Assembly (NCBI GenBank): GCA_965276715.1
Contig: OZ255622.1
Location: 1-64,000 of the forward strand
DNA from: CAXTPV01 sp965276715
GTDB taxonomy: Bacteria > Pseudomonadota > Alphaproteobacteria > Acetobacterales > Acetobacteraceae
DNA: 64,000 bases
Direction: 5' to 3'
Shown: positions 33,162 to 42,694 of the stretch, piece after piece
How the letters are laid out: each line of letters begins with the position of its first letter
Numbering within the stretch: the stretch's first letter is position 1
Notes under the pieces: model-generated
Told to the model about the DNA's origin: nothing
Databases searched by the model: none
What the model saw: the letters and a program-made list of their open reading frames with translations, nothing else
Translations under genes and position numbers: made by a program

Positions 33162-34424
33162 ATGCACGACATCCGAATGATCCGAGAGCAATCAGTGAGC
33201 TTTGATGCTGAACTCGCGCGCCGTAATCTTGCGCCTGAAGCCGTTGAACTCATCGAACTCGACGCCCGCCGCCGAAACGCTCTCACCCGACTCCAGGACA
33301 AGCAGGGCCGCCGCAACGCGATATCGAAAGAAATAGGGCAGGGGCGGCGTCAATCCCTCGACACCGCCGTCCTCGAAGCCGAGGTCGCCGCCCTCAAGCG
33401 GGACATGGAGCGCCTCGAAGCCGACGCCTCCGCCCTCGACGCCGAACTGCGCAACCGCCTTTCCGAACTCCCCAACATCCTCGACCCCGACGTGCCGCCC
33501 GGCACCGACGAGACCGCCAACGTCGTTCTCCACCAGCACGGCGTCCCGCCCTCGTTCGACTTCCCTCCGCGCCAGCATTTCGAGCTCGGCGAAGCCCTCG
33601 GCCTGATGAGCTTCGACGACGCCGCCCGTCTCTCCGGCAGCCGCTTCGTCGTCCTGCGTGGCGCGCTCGCCCGCCTCGAACGCGCGCTCGGCCAGTTCAT
33701 GCTCGACCTGCACACCACCGAACACGGCTACACCGAAACCGCCGTCCCCCTGCTCGTCAACGAAGCCGCCATGTTCGGAACCAACCAGCTTCCCAAGTTC
33801 GCCGACGACGCCTTCGTCACCACCGACGGCCGCTGGCTGATCCCCACCGCCGAAGTCGCCCTCACCAACCTCGTCGCCGGACAGATCCTCCCCGACGCCT
33901 CGCTCCCGCTGCGCATGACCGCACTCACCCAGTGCTTCCGCAGCGAGGCCGGATCCGCCGGCCGCGATACCCGCGGCATGCTCCGCCAGCATCAGTTCCA
34001 GAAATGCGAACTCGTCTCCATCGTCACGCCCGAGGCGAGCGACGCCGAGCACGAGCGGATGACCCGCGCCGCCGAGACCGTCCTCGAGCGGCTCGAACTG
34101 CCCTACCGCCGCATGCTGCTCTGCGCCGGCGACACCGGCTTCGGCGCCGCCCGCACCCTTGACCTCGAAGTCTGGCTCCCCGGCCAGAACGCCTGGCGCG
34201 AGATCTCGTCGTGCTCCAACACTCGGGCATTCCAGGCCCGGCGCATGAACGCGCGCCATCGCGGCGCCGGCGGCGTCCAGCCGGTCCACACGCTCAACGG
34301 CTCCGGCGTCGCCGTCGGCCGGGCCCTGATCGCGGTCATCGAGAACAACCAGCGCGCCGACGGCTCGATTGCCATCCCGCCCGTCCTGCGCCCCTCCATG
34401 AACGGTCTCGACCATATCGGCTGA
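33162..34424 (+). CDS. serS: Seryl-tRNA synthetase
   Basis: A 420-residue class II synthetase. The N-terminal coiled-coil arm (about 30-105) includes LTRLQDKQGRRNAISKEIGQ. Motif 2: LTQCFRSEAGSAGRDTRGML with HQFQKCELVS; motif 3: GSGVAVGRALIAVIENNQ. TAEVALTNLVAGQIL forms the active-site loop. It normally follows tatC; here it follows the lysozyme/partner insert after 160 bp in which I see no gene. Confidence 0.95.
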   Translation: MHDIRMIREQSVSFDAELARRNLAPEAVELIELDARRRNALTRLQDKQGRRNAISKEIGQGRRQSLDTAVLEAEVAALKRDMERLEADASALDAELRNRLSELPNILDPDVPPGTDETANVVLHQHGVPPSFDFPPRQHFELGEALGLMSFDDAARLSGSRFVVLRGALARLERALGQFMLDLHTTEHGYTETAVPLLVNEAAMFGTNQLPKFADDAFVTTDGRWLIPTAEVALTNLVAGQILPDASLPLRMTALTQCFRSEAGSAGRDTRGMLRQHQFQKCELVSIVTPEASDAEHERMTRAAETVLERLELPYRRMLLCAGDTGFGAARTLDLEVWLPGQNAWREISSCSNTRAFQARRMNARHRGAGGVQPVHTLNGSGVAVGRALIAVIENNQRADGSIAIPPVLRPSMNGLDHIG

Positions 34425-34428
34425 CCGG

Positions 34429-35766
34429 ATCGGCGTCGTCGAACGGCGCGGCATCGAGCAGATCCCCGGCGACGCCCGCACCGGCCGGCCACGCGACCTG
34501 TTCTGGCTCCTCGCCGGCTTCCAGCTCACCTACGGATCACTGCTCACCGGCGCGCTCCCGCTCGCCCTCGGCCTCTCCTGGCAAGCGTCCCTCGCCACCA
34601 TCCTCATCGGCAGCATCGCGGGCGCCCTCGCGGTCGCCGCCATGGCGCCGCTCTCGACCGAAACCGGCACCAATGCGACCGTCGCCAGCGGCGCCTTCTT
34701 CGGCATCCGCGGCCGCTATCTCGGCTCCGCCATCGTCCAGATCGTCGATCTCGGCTACTTCGCGCTCGCCCTCGTCCTCGCCGTGCCAGCCATCGACGAG
34801 GCCCTGTCGCGCCTGTTCGGCGCCGGCCGGTCGAGCGCGATCCCGACCATGGCCGTCACCGCCGCCTGCACGATCGTGCTCGGCATCTTCGGTCACCGCA
34901 CGCTGATCGCCGCCCAGAAGCTCAACAGCCTGGCCGGTCTCGCGTCCGTGGGTGCGCTCGCCGTCTTCGCCAGTCTCCACCTCGCGTCGCCGCACCCTCC
35001 GGTGACGCACCCCGCACCGTCGCCCGGACCCGTCTCGGCGATCCTTCTCGCGACCGCGGTGCAGTTCGCCAACGCCATCTCCTACGCCCCCTATGTCGGC
35101 GACCAGGCGCGCTACATCCATCCGCGCGCCGGCCCCGGTGCAAGCAAGGCCGCCTTCGCCGGCATGCTCGCAGGATCGCTCTCGATCCTCGCCGGGCTCC
35201 TGATCGGATCCGCGGTCCCCGATCCGGGCCAGACCGTCCGCGAGATGGTCGATCTGCTGCCGGTCCCGCTCGTCGTGCCCGTCGTGCTGGCCGGCATCCT
35301 CGGCAACGTCACCAGCGGCGGCACCATTCTCTACAACGGCATGCTCGATCTGCACGCGATCCTCTGGCGATGGACGCGCCTCCAGGCCGGCATCCTCTTC
35401 GCCGCTTTGGGCGTCACCGCTTCGTTCCTGTCACTCGTCCTGTTCGATCTTGTGCGTTCGCTCGAGACGCTCTGCACCATCGTGGGCGTCCTCGTCGCAC
35501 CCTGGATCGCGATCGCCATCGTCGGTCGCCTCCTCGGCCCGCGCCTCGACGCGCCCTCGCTGCAGGATTTCGCGCTGACCGATCCCGCCAACCCCTACCG
35601 CGACCGGGCCGGCATCAACCGCGCCGGGATCGCCGCATGGGCGGCCGGTGCGGCGACCGGCCTTGTCGTCCATCAAACCGCCAGGCTCGACCTCGGCATC
35701 CCCGCCGCCATGCTGGTCGCAGTCTTCGCCTGGCTCGCGCTCCAGGGCGCGAAACCCGCACGCTGA
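34429..35766 (+). CDS. NCS1-family (cytosine/purine-type) permease with no canonical start codon
   Basis: A polytopic transporter of about 445 residues. The N-terminal motif VVERRGIEQIPGDARTGRPR followed by DLFWLLAGFQLTYGSLLTGA is typical of nucleobase/cation symporters; the later FANAISYAPYVGDQARY and ILGNVTSGGTILYNGMLDLH also fit. In this frame no ATG, GTG or TTG exists between the in-frame stop at 34399 and the first residues; the nearest canonical start is ATG 34642, which would remove the first two to three membrane segments. I placed the start at ATC 34429 only to show the homologous extent. It follows serS immediately. A frameshift or an unusual start are both possible. Confidence 0.65.
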   Translation: MGVVERRGIEQIPGDARTGRPRDLFWLLAGFQLTYGSLLTGALPLALGLSWQASLATILIGSIAGALAVAAMAPLSTETGTNATVASGAFFGIRGRYLGSAIVQIVDLGYFALALVLAVPAIDEALSRLFGAGRSSAIPTMAVTAACTIVLGIFGHRTLIAAQKLNSLAGLASVGALAVFASLHLASPHPPVTHPAPSPGPVSAILLATAVQFANAISYAPYVGDQARYIHPRAGPGASKAAFAGMLAGSLSILAGLLIGSAVPDPGQTVREMVDLLPVPLVVPVVLAGILGNVTSGGTILYNGMLDLHAILWRWTRLQAGILFAALGVTASFLSLVLFDLVRSLETLCTIVGVLVAPWIAIAIVGRLLGPRLDAPSLQDFALTDPANPYRDRAGINRAGIAAWAAGAATGLVVHQTARLDLGIPAAMLVAVFAWLALQGAKPAR

Positions 35767-36597
35767 TCAATCGAACGCGACCGCGAACCCCTCGCCATCG
35801 CTCGTCACGCTGCCTTCCCGGCCGAACGGCGTGTGCATCCCGAGCAGCTTCAGCCGGCGCTCCGCCGCCATCGCCAGCATCGTCCGCCGTGTCTGCAACG
35901 CGAGCGGCGGATCCAGATCGAACACCGTGCCGATCGTCGGCCGATGTCCCTGCAGTGCCGGCAGATGCAGCACGTCGCCGCAGATCAGTGTCTCGCCCGC
36001 CACCATCAAGCCGCTATGGCCCATCGTGTGCCCCGGCAGGCTGATCGCCTCGATCCCCGGCAGAACCTCGCCCGCCGAGAACGACCGCAGCCGGGCTCCG
36101 AGCGCCGCAAACACCGTCCGCGCTATCTCGAACGACTGCGCCGCCGCCGGCCCGCGCGCATCCCGCTCCCGGTCGCTCTGAAAGAAATCGATGTCGATGG
36201 CCGGGCAGAATACGTCAGCATTCGGATACCGCAGCGAGCCGTCGTCGCACAGGAGCCCGAGCGCGTGATCACCGTGCGGATGCGTCAGCAGGATCGTGTC
36301 GATGCTGTCCGGCTTGACGCCCAATCCCGCCAGCGCCCGGGTGGCATTCCCGAGCGCCGGACCCCACGCGCTCCCTGTGCCCGTGTCGATCAGGATCACC
36401 TGTCCGTCACGGCGCAGCGCATACGCATTCACGTCGATCGTCGGATCGCCTTCCGCGGCACGCAACGACGCCGTCTCGGCCTCGCCCGCCAGATCCACGA
36501 TCATCTCCGCCTTGGCGGCGAAAAACCCGTCATGCAGCGCGATCAGCGTGCTGCCGTCGCTCATCGGGAACCAGCGGGCGGGTTTGAATGTGTCCAT
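35767..36597 (-). CDS. Metallo-beta-lactamase-fold hydrolase
   Basis: 276 residues from ATG 36597 (MDTFKPARWFPMSDGSTLIA). The metal motif THPHGDH (H106-x-H108-x-D110-H111), the distal His in SLPGHTMGHSGL and Asp in ICGDVLHLP complete the di-metal site. ILIDTGTGSAWGP is typical of the lactonase/glyoxalase-II-like branch. The substrate cannot be predicted. It lies downstream of the ABC transporter genes, separated from them by a strong hairpin at 36615-36640. Confidence 0.83.
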   Translation of the reverse strand: MDTFKPARWFPMSDGSTLIALHDGFFAAKAEMIVDLAGEAETASLRAAEGDPTIDVNAYALRRDGQVILIDTGTGSAWGPALGNATRALAGLGVKPDSIDTILLTHPHGDHALGLLCDDGSLRYPNADVFCPAIDIDFFQSDRERDARGPAAAQSFEIARTVFAALGARLRSFSAGEVLPGIEAISLPGHTMGHSGLMVAGETLICGDVLHLPALQGHRPTIGTVFDLDPPLALQTRRTMLAMAAERRLKLLGMHTPFGREGSVTSDGEGFAVAFD

Positions 36598-36614
36598 CGT
36601 CGAACTCCGCACGA

Positions 36615-36644
36615 CGGGGGCGCCGGATCCGGTGCCCCCGTTTT
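36615..36644. terminator. Strong intergenic hairpin between the transporter operon and the metallo-hydrolase
   Basis: CGGGGGCGCCGGA (36615-36627) pairs with TCCGGTGCCCCCG (36628-36640) with one G-T pair, followed on the plus strand by TTTT (36641-36644). For the minus-strand transporter transcript the hairpin lacks a downstream U-run, so it may act as an attenuator or mRNA-stabilising end rather than a classical terminator. Confidence 0.45.
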
Positions 36645-36666
36645 GCTCTACGTCCCGCCGGTCGCC

Positions 36667-37596
36667 CTATTTCCCGAACGTGGCCGCCGTCGCCGGCGTC
36701 ACCGTATCGAGCCCGACATACGTGATCGCCGGCACCGACTTGTGCTCGTGCAGCGCCAGCAGCAGATCCATCGCTTTCGCCCCCATCTCGCGCGGGCGCT
36801 GACCCACCAGCGTATTGACGTCTCCGTCCTTCAGCAGATCGAGCTCGACCGGCAGCGTGTCGGCCGACACGATCGCGAACTTGCCCGCCGACATCTGCGA
36901 CTTCACCCGCGACACGAACCGCTTGTACGCCTCGCCGGTAAACAGCGGCCAACCGCCCACCGGCACGATCGCGCTGAGGTTCGGGTTCGCCGTCAGCAGG
37001 TCGGTCATCTGCTGCACCGCGAGCGCCGCGTCGTCGTTGCAGAACGTCGGCGAGCCGCCGACCTCGGTCCAGCCCGCCGCCTTCAGCACGCTGCGCACGC
37101 CGTCGACCCGCTCGGCGAGATTGCGCGCCGCCGGACCGCCCGACACCAGCGCGAACGTCCCCGGCGTTGAATGCACCTTGATCAGCGCCTCGCCGAGCTG
37201 CTTGCCGAGGTCTGCGTTGTTGGTGCCGACATACGCCTGCCGCTTGCTGCTCGGAGCATCGGCGTCGAACGTGATCACCGCGATCCCGGCCGCGCGCGCC
37301 TGGCGGATCACCCGGCTGACCGACGCCGCATCCGCCACCGAGATCGCGATCCCGTCGACATGGCGCGAGATCATGTCCTGGATGATCTGCACCTGTGTTG
37401 CCGGCTCCTGCTCCACCGGCCCCTGATAGATGCAGGTTGCCCCGATCTTCGCCGCTTCCTTCTGGCAGCCGTCCCGCGACAGGTCGAAATACGGATTGTT
37501 CATTGATTTCGGAATGATCGCGAACTTGAGGTCCGCCGCCTCCGCCCGCGCGAGCAGCGCCATCGACGCGACGCAGGCCAGCAACATCGTCTTCAT
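36667..37596 (-). CDS. Sugar ABC transporter periplasmic binding protein (ribose type)
   Basis: A 309-residue Peripla_BP_4 protein. Signal peptide MKTMLLACVASMALLARAEA, then FAIIPKSMNNPYFDLSRDG, DMISRHVDGIAISVADA, GIAVITFDADAPSSKRQAYV and GTNNADLGKQLGEALI. It delivers a small sugar or polyol to the permease encoded upstream in the operon. Lys and Asp at two positions resemble AI-2 binding protein LsrB, but the Asp-Gln pair of LsrB is not matched, so AI-2 binding is not supported. AAGGGGGG precedes the ATG at 37596. Confidence 0.85.
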   Translation of the reverse strand: MKTMLLACVASMALLARAEAADLKFAIIPKSMNNPYFDLSRDGCQKEAAKIGATCIYQGPVEQEPATQVQIIQDMISRHVDGIAISVADAASVSRVIRQARAAGIAVITFDADAPSSKRQAYVGTNNADLGKQLGEALIKVHSTPGTFALVSGGPAARNLAERVDGVRSVLKAAGWTEVGGSPTFCNDDAALAVQQMTDLLTANPNLSAIVPVGGWPLFTGEAYKRFVSRVKSQMSAGKFAIVSADTLPVELDLLKDGDVNTLVGQRPREMGAKAMDLLLALHEHKSVPAITYVGLDTVTPATAATFGK

Positions 37597-37641
37597 GGTT
37601 CTGTTTCCCCCCTTGGTGTGAATCATTGTCTTTGGACGTTT

Positions 37642-38678
37642 CTACTGGCCTGCCCGCCGCGAGCGAAGCCGGTCGACGAACACCGCGGCCACGATGATGA
37701 CACCCACGAAAGTGTCCTGCCAGTAGGTGTCCACCTTGGCCAGCACCAGCCCGTTGCGGATCACCTCGATCAGCGCCGCGCCCACCACCGCCCCCACCGG
37801 TCCGCCGATGCCGCCATTGAGGTTGGCACCGCCGATGACCGCCGCGGCGATGATCCGCAGCTCGTAGCCGGTCGCGAGATTGGCCGGCACCGAACCGAGC
37901 CAGCCCGCCATCAGGATCCCCGCGAAGCCCGCCGACATCGCCGACGCGATATACAGCCCCGCCTTGATCTTCGCCACCGGCACGCCCGTCAACGCCGCCG
38001 CCCGCTCGTTGCCGCCAAGCGCGAACACATGCCGCCCCGTCGCGGTGTGATGCAGGAACATCCCCATCAGTCCCGCCAGCACCAGCAGATAGATCAGCGG
38101 CATCGGCACGCCCAGGATGGTTCCGTCCGTCAGCCGGAAGAACAGATCCGAATCCGGCCCGTCGATCGCCACCCCTTGGCCGCGCGTGATCGCGTAGCAG
38201 AGCCCGCGCGCCACCGAGAGCATCCCCAGCGTGGTCACGAACGGCGTCAGCCCGATCTTGGCGATCAGGAACCCGTTGATCCCGCCCACCGCGACCGCGG
38301 TCGCCATCCCGCCGAGACACGCCCCGATCAGCACCAGTCCCGGCACATGCGCGAGCGCCGTCGTACCCAGCACCTTGAACAGCAGTGCGGTGATGATCGC
38401 GGTTAACGCCATCGTCGACCCGACCGACAGATCGATGCCCGCGGTCAGGATCACCAGCGTCGAGCCGAGCGACACGATCGCGACATAGGAGAAGTTGGTG
38501 AAGACGTTCGTCAGGTTGCCGACCGTCAGGAACTCGGGCGCGATCGTCGTGATCGCGATCACCAGCAGCAGCAGCGCCCCGGTCACATAGGCGGTCTGGC
38601 TCGCGAAGAACCCACGCCGGTGCCACGCCACCCGCCCGACATTGGTGAACTCGCTGACGGCGAGCTGCTTGATCGTGC

Positions 38679-38682
<4 letters not shown>
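37642..38682 (-). CDS. Sugar ABC transporter permease (RbsC/FrcC type)
   Basis: A 346-residue inner-membrane permease with about nine hydrophobic segments. The BPD_transp_2 signatures are present: ILTAGIDLSVGSTMALTAII, GLTPFVTTLGMLSVARGLCY and GYELRIIAAAVIGGANLNGG. ATG 38682 overlaps the ATPase stop by 4 nt. It is 45 nt upstream of the binding-protein gene. It would form a homodimer with the single-domain ATPase. Confidence 0.87.
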
Positions 38683-39419
<737 letters not shown>

Positions 39420-39508
39420 GCGTTCATCCCTCCGGAAGCGCTCGTCCGGCGCCGTCTCGGTGCGCAACCGTAGCAGACTGCTCCGCCCTATCAAGCTGGG
39501 CCGAGGAA

Positions 39509-39579
39509 GGGCAGGGGCGCTGCCCCATCGATCCGCTTCGCGGCTCGATCCCGTCAAAGGCGAGCCTTTGGAAATCCTC
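39509..39579. repeat. Double-hairpin intergenic repeat, copy 3, with an extra hairpin
   Basis: GCAGGGGCGCTGCCCC forms hairpin A; AAAGGC-GA-GCCTTT (39556-39569) forms hairpin B, followed by GGAAATCCTC. Between them sits an extra palindrome, ATCGATCCGC-TTC-GCGGCTCGAT, absent from the copies at 22139 and 31401. It lies between dhaL and the ABC transporter genes and may uncouple their expression. Confidence 0.68.
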
Positions 39580-39658
39580 GATGCACGCCAGGCTCGGCCA
39601 TCGGCTCATTCAAGGCTTCTGCGCGAAGGGAAACGGAACCGCTTGGTCGGATCGTCCC

Positions 39659-40315
39659 TCAGGGCGTCTCCTCCTCGGCCAACACACTCGCCATGCCCTC
39701 GAACAGCAGGGTCATCGAGAGGGCACCCGGATCGACATGTCCCAGCGAGCGCTGCCCGAGCGTCTTCGCGCGTCCGGTGCGGGCAACCATGTTCGCGGTC
39801 GCGTCCATCCCGTTTCGCGCCGCGGCGGCAGCGGCTTTCATCGCACCGGCAAGATCATCCCCCGGCTCGGCTCCGTCGAACGTTTCGATCGCCGGCAGCA
39901 GCGCGTCCAGCATCGTCTTGTCGCCCGCGCGGGCCTTGCCCCGCGCCATCACCGCCCGCGCGCCCTCACCCAACGCGGCGGCGAGGGCGGCCTTGTCGAC
40001 CTCGCCGCCCGCGAGCGACTTTCCAACGGCGGTGAAGAAAGTCCCGAACACGGCACCCGACGCGCCGCCGGCACTCATCAGCACCGCCTTCCCAACGGCC
40101 GAGAACGCAGACCCGGGTCCGGCGCCGCTGTCGAGACCATCGAGCGCCACCAACGCGGATCCGAAACCACGCGCCATCCCGACGCCGTGATCACCGTCGC
40201 CGATCGTCTGGTCGGCGCGCGTCAGCGCCTGCTCGTTCTCGATCACGCGCGCCGCCGCGCCGCGGAGCATGGTCACCGTCGCCGCGCCGTCGAGCACGCG
40301 CATGCCGCCTAGCAC
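39659..40315 (-). CDS. DhaL-like kinase subunit (dihydroxyacetone/erythrulose-type kinase)
   Basis: A 218-residue ATP-binding DhaL domain. Mg-ATP ligands D35, D40 and D42 in RADQTIGDGDHGVGMARG match D30/D35/D37 of E. coli DhaL; SAGGASGAVFGTFF is the phosphate loop, RSLGHVDPGALS is near the C-terminus. It overlaps dhaK by 7 nt. No dhaM or PTS gene is nearby, so ATP is the likely donor, as in erythrulose and related keto-sugar kinases. The substrate is unknown. Confidence 0.85.
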   Translation of the reverse strand: MLGGMRVLDGAATVTMLRGAAARVIENEQALTRADQTIGDGDHGVGMARGFGSALVALDGLDSGAGPGSAFSAVGKAVLMSAGGASGAVFGTFFTAVGKSLAGGEVDKAALAAALGEGARAVMARGKARAGDKTMLDALLPAIETFDGAEPGDDLAGAMKAAAAAARNGMDATANMVARTGRAKTLGQRSLGHVDPGALSMTLLFEGMASVLAEEETP

Positions 40316-41304
40316 CGGTAGCCGAGCGACCAGGCGGGCGCGCGAAGCAGGCGTTCGGCCTCGTCGTCGAGCCGCATCAGCGAGATCGAGAAACCCGCCA
40401 TCTCCTGGCAGGTGAAATACGGGCCGGAGAATGTCGCGGCGACCGTCAGCCCGGCGCCGTCGAGCAGCGCGCGGACGCGACGATTGACGATCATCAGTTC
40501 CATCATCGTCGTCGCACCCAGGCTGTTCAGCAGCAGCGCGACCCGTTCACCCGCATTGAACGGAAGATCCCGGACAACACGATCGACCATCGTCTCGGCG
40601 AGCGCATCGGCCGGCATCGCGGCGCGGCGCTCGACGCCGGCCTCGCCGTGCACGCCCAGGCCGATCTCGATCTCGTCCGGCCCGATCAGGAAGGTCGGCT
40701 CACCGGTTTGCGGCAGGGAACCCGCGCTCAGCGCCACGCCGATCGAACGAATGCTCCCCTGGGCGGACCGGACCACGGAAGCGGCGTCCGAAAGCCTCGT
40801 CGCCGTGCGGCAAATGGCGCCCGCGATCTTGACCTGAAAAAAGGCGCCGCCGATGCCGCGACGCTCATTGGCCTCCTCGGGCGGGCTCGCGGCGACGTCG
40901 TCCCGGACCCGCACCGTCTCGACCTCGATCCCTTCGCCAGCCGCCATCTCGGCGGCGATGTCGAAGTTCATGTTGTCACCGGCATAGTTGCCATAGACGT
41001 AGAGCACGCCCTTGCCGCGATGGATCGCCCGCGTGGCGTTCAGGATCAGGTCCGGGGTCGGAGACGCGAAGATGTTCCCGCAGACGGCGGCGTCCGCGAA
41101 GTTCTCCCCGACAAAGGCCGAATACATCGGCTCGTGGCCGCTGCCGCCACCGATCAGCAACGCGACCTTGTCGTCCGCCACATCCGTGCGCATCACCGAG
41201 TCCGCGTCCGGAATCCGGACGAGCCGGCCGTCGGCGGCGAGCACCATGCCGTCGATCACCTCATCGACGATGTTGTCAGAGTCGTTGATGACCTTCTTGA
41301 CCAT
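40309..41304 (-). CDS. DhaK-like kinase subunit (dihydroxyacetone/erythrulose-type kinase)
   Basis: A 331-residue substrate-binding DhaK domain. The keto-sugar is held covalently on His219 in IEIGLGVHGEAG (His218 in E. coli); GGGSGHEPMYSAFVG has His57, and NYAGDNMNFD has Asp110, both matching the E. coli site. A strong GAGGAGG lies before the ATG. With dhaL it forms a complete two-subunit kinase. The operon continues to the ABC importer, so an imported keto-sugar or polyol product is the likely substrate rather than glycerol-derived dihydroxyacetone alone. Confidence 0.87.
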   Translation of the reverse strand: MVKKVINDSDNIVDEVIDGMVLAADGRLVRIPDADSVMRTDVADDKVALLIGGGSGHEPMYSAFVGENFADAAVCGNIFASPTPDLILNATRAIHRGKGVLYVYGNYAGDNMNFDIAAEMAAGEGIEVETVRVRDDVAASPPEEANERRGIGGAFFQVKIAGAICRTATRLSDAASVVRSAQGSIRSIGVALSAGSLPQTGEPTFLIGPDEIEIGLGVHGEAGVERRAAMPADALAETMVDRVVRDLPFNAGERVALLLNSLGATTMMELMIVNRRVRALLDGAGLTVAATFSGPYFTCQEMAGFSISLMRLDDEAERLLRAPAWSLGYRC

Positions 41305-41793
41305 TGAGACGCCTCCTCGTCTTTTTGTTGTCTCTCGCGCACAGGTTCCGCGGCGGATGCCGTCATCGAATGTCGGGGGAACGGCAGCAGCGACAGGCTC
41401 GCCTGCTCGTTGGGTAAGCGGCCGCCGCTGTCGGCGTCGAGCGGTTCGGTTGTCACGACATCGTCAGACAGATCGAAATGACCAGGCACGGCGCCACGAG
41501 GCCTTCGATGCCTGTCGGCTCCGCCAGGTGCCGATGCACCGCGATTCTGGTCCGCCGTTCCTCTGAAGTCAGCTCGACCTCCCGAACGGCACCATGCACG
41601 GGAGACGTCGGAAATACGACATATCACAAGCTTGTGCTCCCGCAATCCCGGATCGTCGGCAATCGACGTGACATCGAAACCCGATTTTCTTGTCATCCCC
41701 TTGCCTCCGGTCTATCGATGCGCGGTCTACCGCGACGGGGTGCGGACGACGTTGGCCACTGCCAGGACACTGTTTAGGACGAAGAGGTCGATC
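41305..41793. other. Gene-free divergent regulatory region between dhaK and lsrF
   Basis: 489 bp with no convincing coding frame. It holds the dhaK ribosome binding site on the left, the perfect palindrome at 41625-41636, a weak promoter-like TTGTCA (41691-41696), 17 nt, TATCGA (41714-41719) facing lsrF, and GAAGAGG before the lsrF GTG. No regulator gene is present, so control must come from elsewhere or from a regulator outside the locus. Confidence 0.5.
41625..41636. promoter_or_regulatory. Perfect 12-bp palindrome, candidate operator
   Basis: CACAAGCTTGTG is a perfect inverted repeat in the middle of the divergent dhaK-lsrF region, about 55 bp upstream of the promoter-like sequence for lsrF. 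Size and position fit a dimeric repressor or activator site; the binding protein is unknown. Confidence 0.4.
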
Positions 41794-42675
41794 GTGGCGG
41801 ATCTTGACGACATCAAGGACGGCAAGAACTTCGGCGAGGATCGTAACCCCGATACAAGCCGTTTCTTCCTCAAGGGCAGCGCCCATCACGAGTGGGGCAT
41901 GAAGAACCGGCTGAGCCGGATATTCAATCCGAAGACCGGCCGAACCGTGATGCTGGCGTTCGACCACGGCTACTTCCAGGGACCGACGACCGGCCTGGAG
42001 CGGATGGATCTGACGATCGCTCCGCTGGTCCCGCATACGGACGTCCTGATGTGCACCCGCGGCGCTCTGCGTGCGACAATTCCGCCCGAGACGACGAAGC
42101 CGGTCGTGCTCCGATGCAGCGGCGGCAACAGCATCCTGACCGAGCTTTCCAATGAATTGGTGTCGGTCGAGATCGAGGACGCCATCCGGCTGGACGCATC
42201 CGCGATGGCGGCGCAGATCTATGTCGGCGCCGAGCACGAACACAAATCGATCGGCAACGTCGTCAAGCTCGTCGATGCCGGCTTGCGCTATGGCATTCCG
42301 ACCATGGCGGTCACCGGGGTCGGAAAGGACATGGTCCGCGACGCTCGCTATTTCGGCCTTGCCACGCGCATTGCGGCCGAGCTCGGCGCGCAATTCGTCA
42401 AATCCTACTATACCGACACAGGGTTCGAGCGGGTCGTGCTCGGCTGTCCGGTCCCGATCGTCATCGCCGGTGGCAAGAAGCTTGCGGAACGCGACGCGCT
42501 CGAGATGGCCTACCGCGCCATCGGCGCGGGTGCGGCTGGCGTCGACATGGGTCGAAACGTCTTCCAGTCCACCAATCCGCGAGCGATGCTGCGTGCGCTC
42601 GCGGCCGTCGTTCACGGCGGCGAGACCGGCGCGCGAGCGCACGCCATGTTCCTCGATGACGACGCGCGCGCCTGA
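41794..42675 (+). CDS. lsrF: LsrF-like 3-hydroxy-5-phosphonooxypentane-2,4-dione thiolase / DhnA-type aldolase
   Basis: 293 residues from GTG 41794 with GAAGAGG upstream. It is strikingly similar to E. coli LsrF throughout: ADLDDIKDGKNF, LSRIFNPKTGRTVMLAFDHG, YFQGPTTGLERMD, PTMAVTGVGKDMVRDARYF and VIAGGKKLAERDALEMAYRA. Schiff-base Lys203 lies in FVKSYYTDTGFERV at the same residue number as in LsrF. LsrF transfers an acetyl group from phosphorylated AI-2-derived diketone to CoA, giving DHAP and acetyl-CoA. None of lsrK, lsrG or lsrR is nearby; instead a DhaKL-type kinase lies divergently, so a related but different five-carbon substrate is possible. Confidence 0.88.
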   Translation: MADLDDIKDGKNFGEDRNPDTSRFFLKGSAHHEWGMKNRLSRIFNPKTGRTVMLAFDHGYFQGPTTGLERMDLTIAPLVPHTDVLMCTRGALRATIPPETTKPVVLRCSGGNSILTELSNELVSVEIEDAIRLDASAMAAQIYVGAEHEHKSIGNVVKLVDAGLRYGIPTMAVTGVGKDMVRDARYFGLATRIAAELGAQFVKSYYTDTGFERVVLGCPVPIVIAGGKKLAERDALEMAYRAIGAGAAGVDMGRNVFQSTNPRAMLRALAAVVHGGETGARAHAMFLDDDARA

Positions 42676-42694
42676 CCGGAGCCTCACGCGCGGC

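Noticed and set aside
36667..37596. Binding protein as an AI-2 receptor (LsrB)
   Set aside because: Although lsrF is nearby and two ligand positions fit, the Asp-Gln pair of LsrB is missing and the rest looks like general ribose-type binding proteins.
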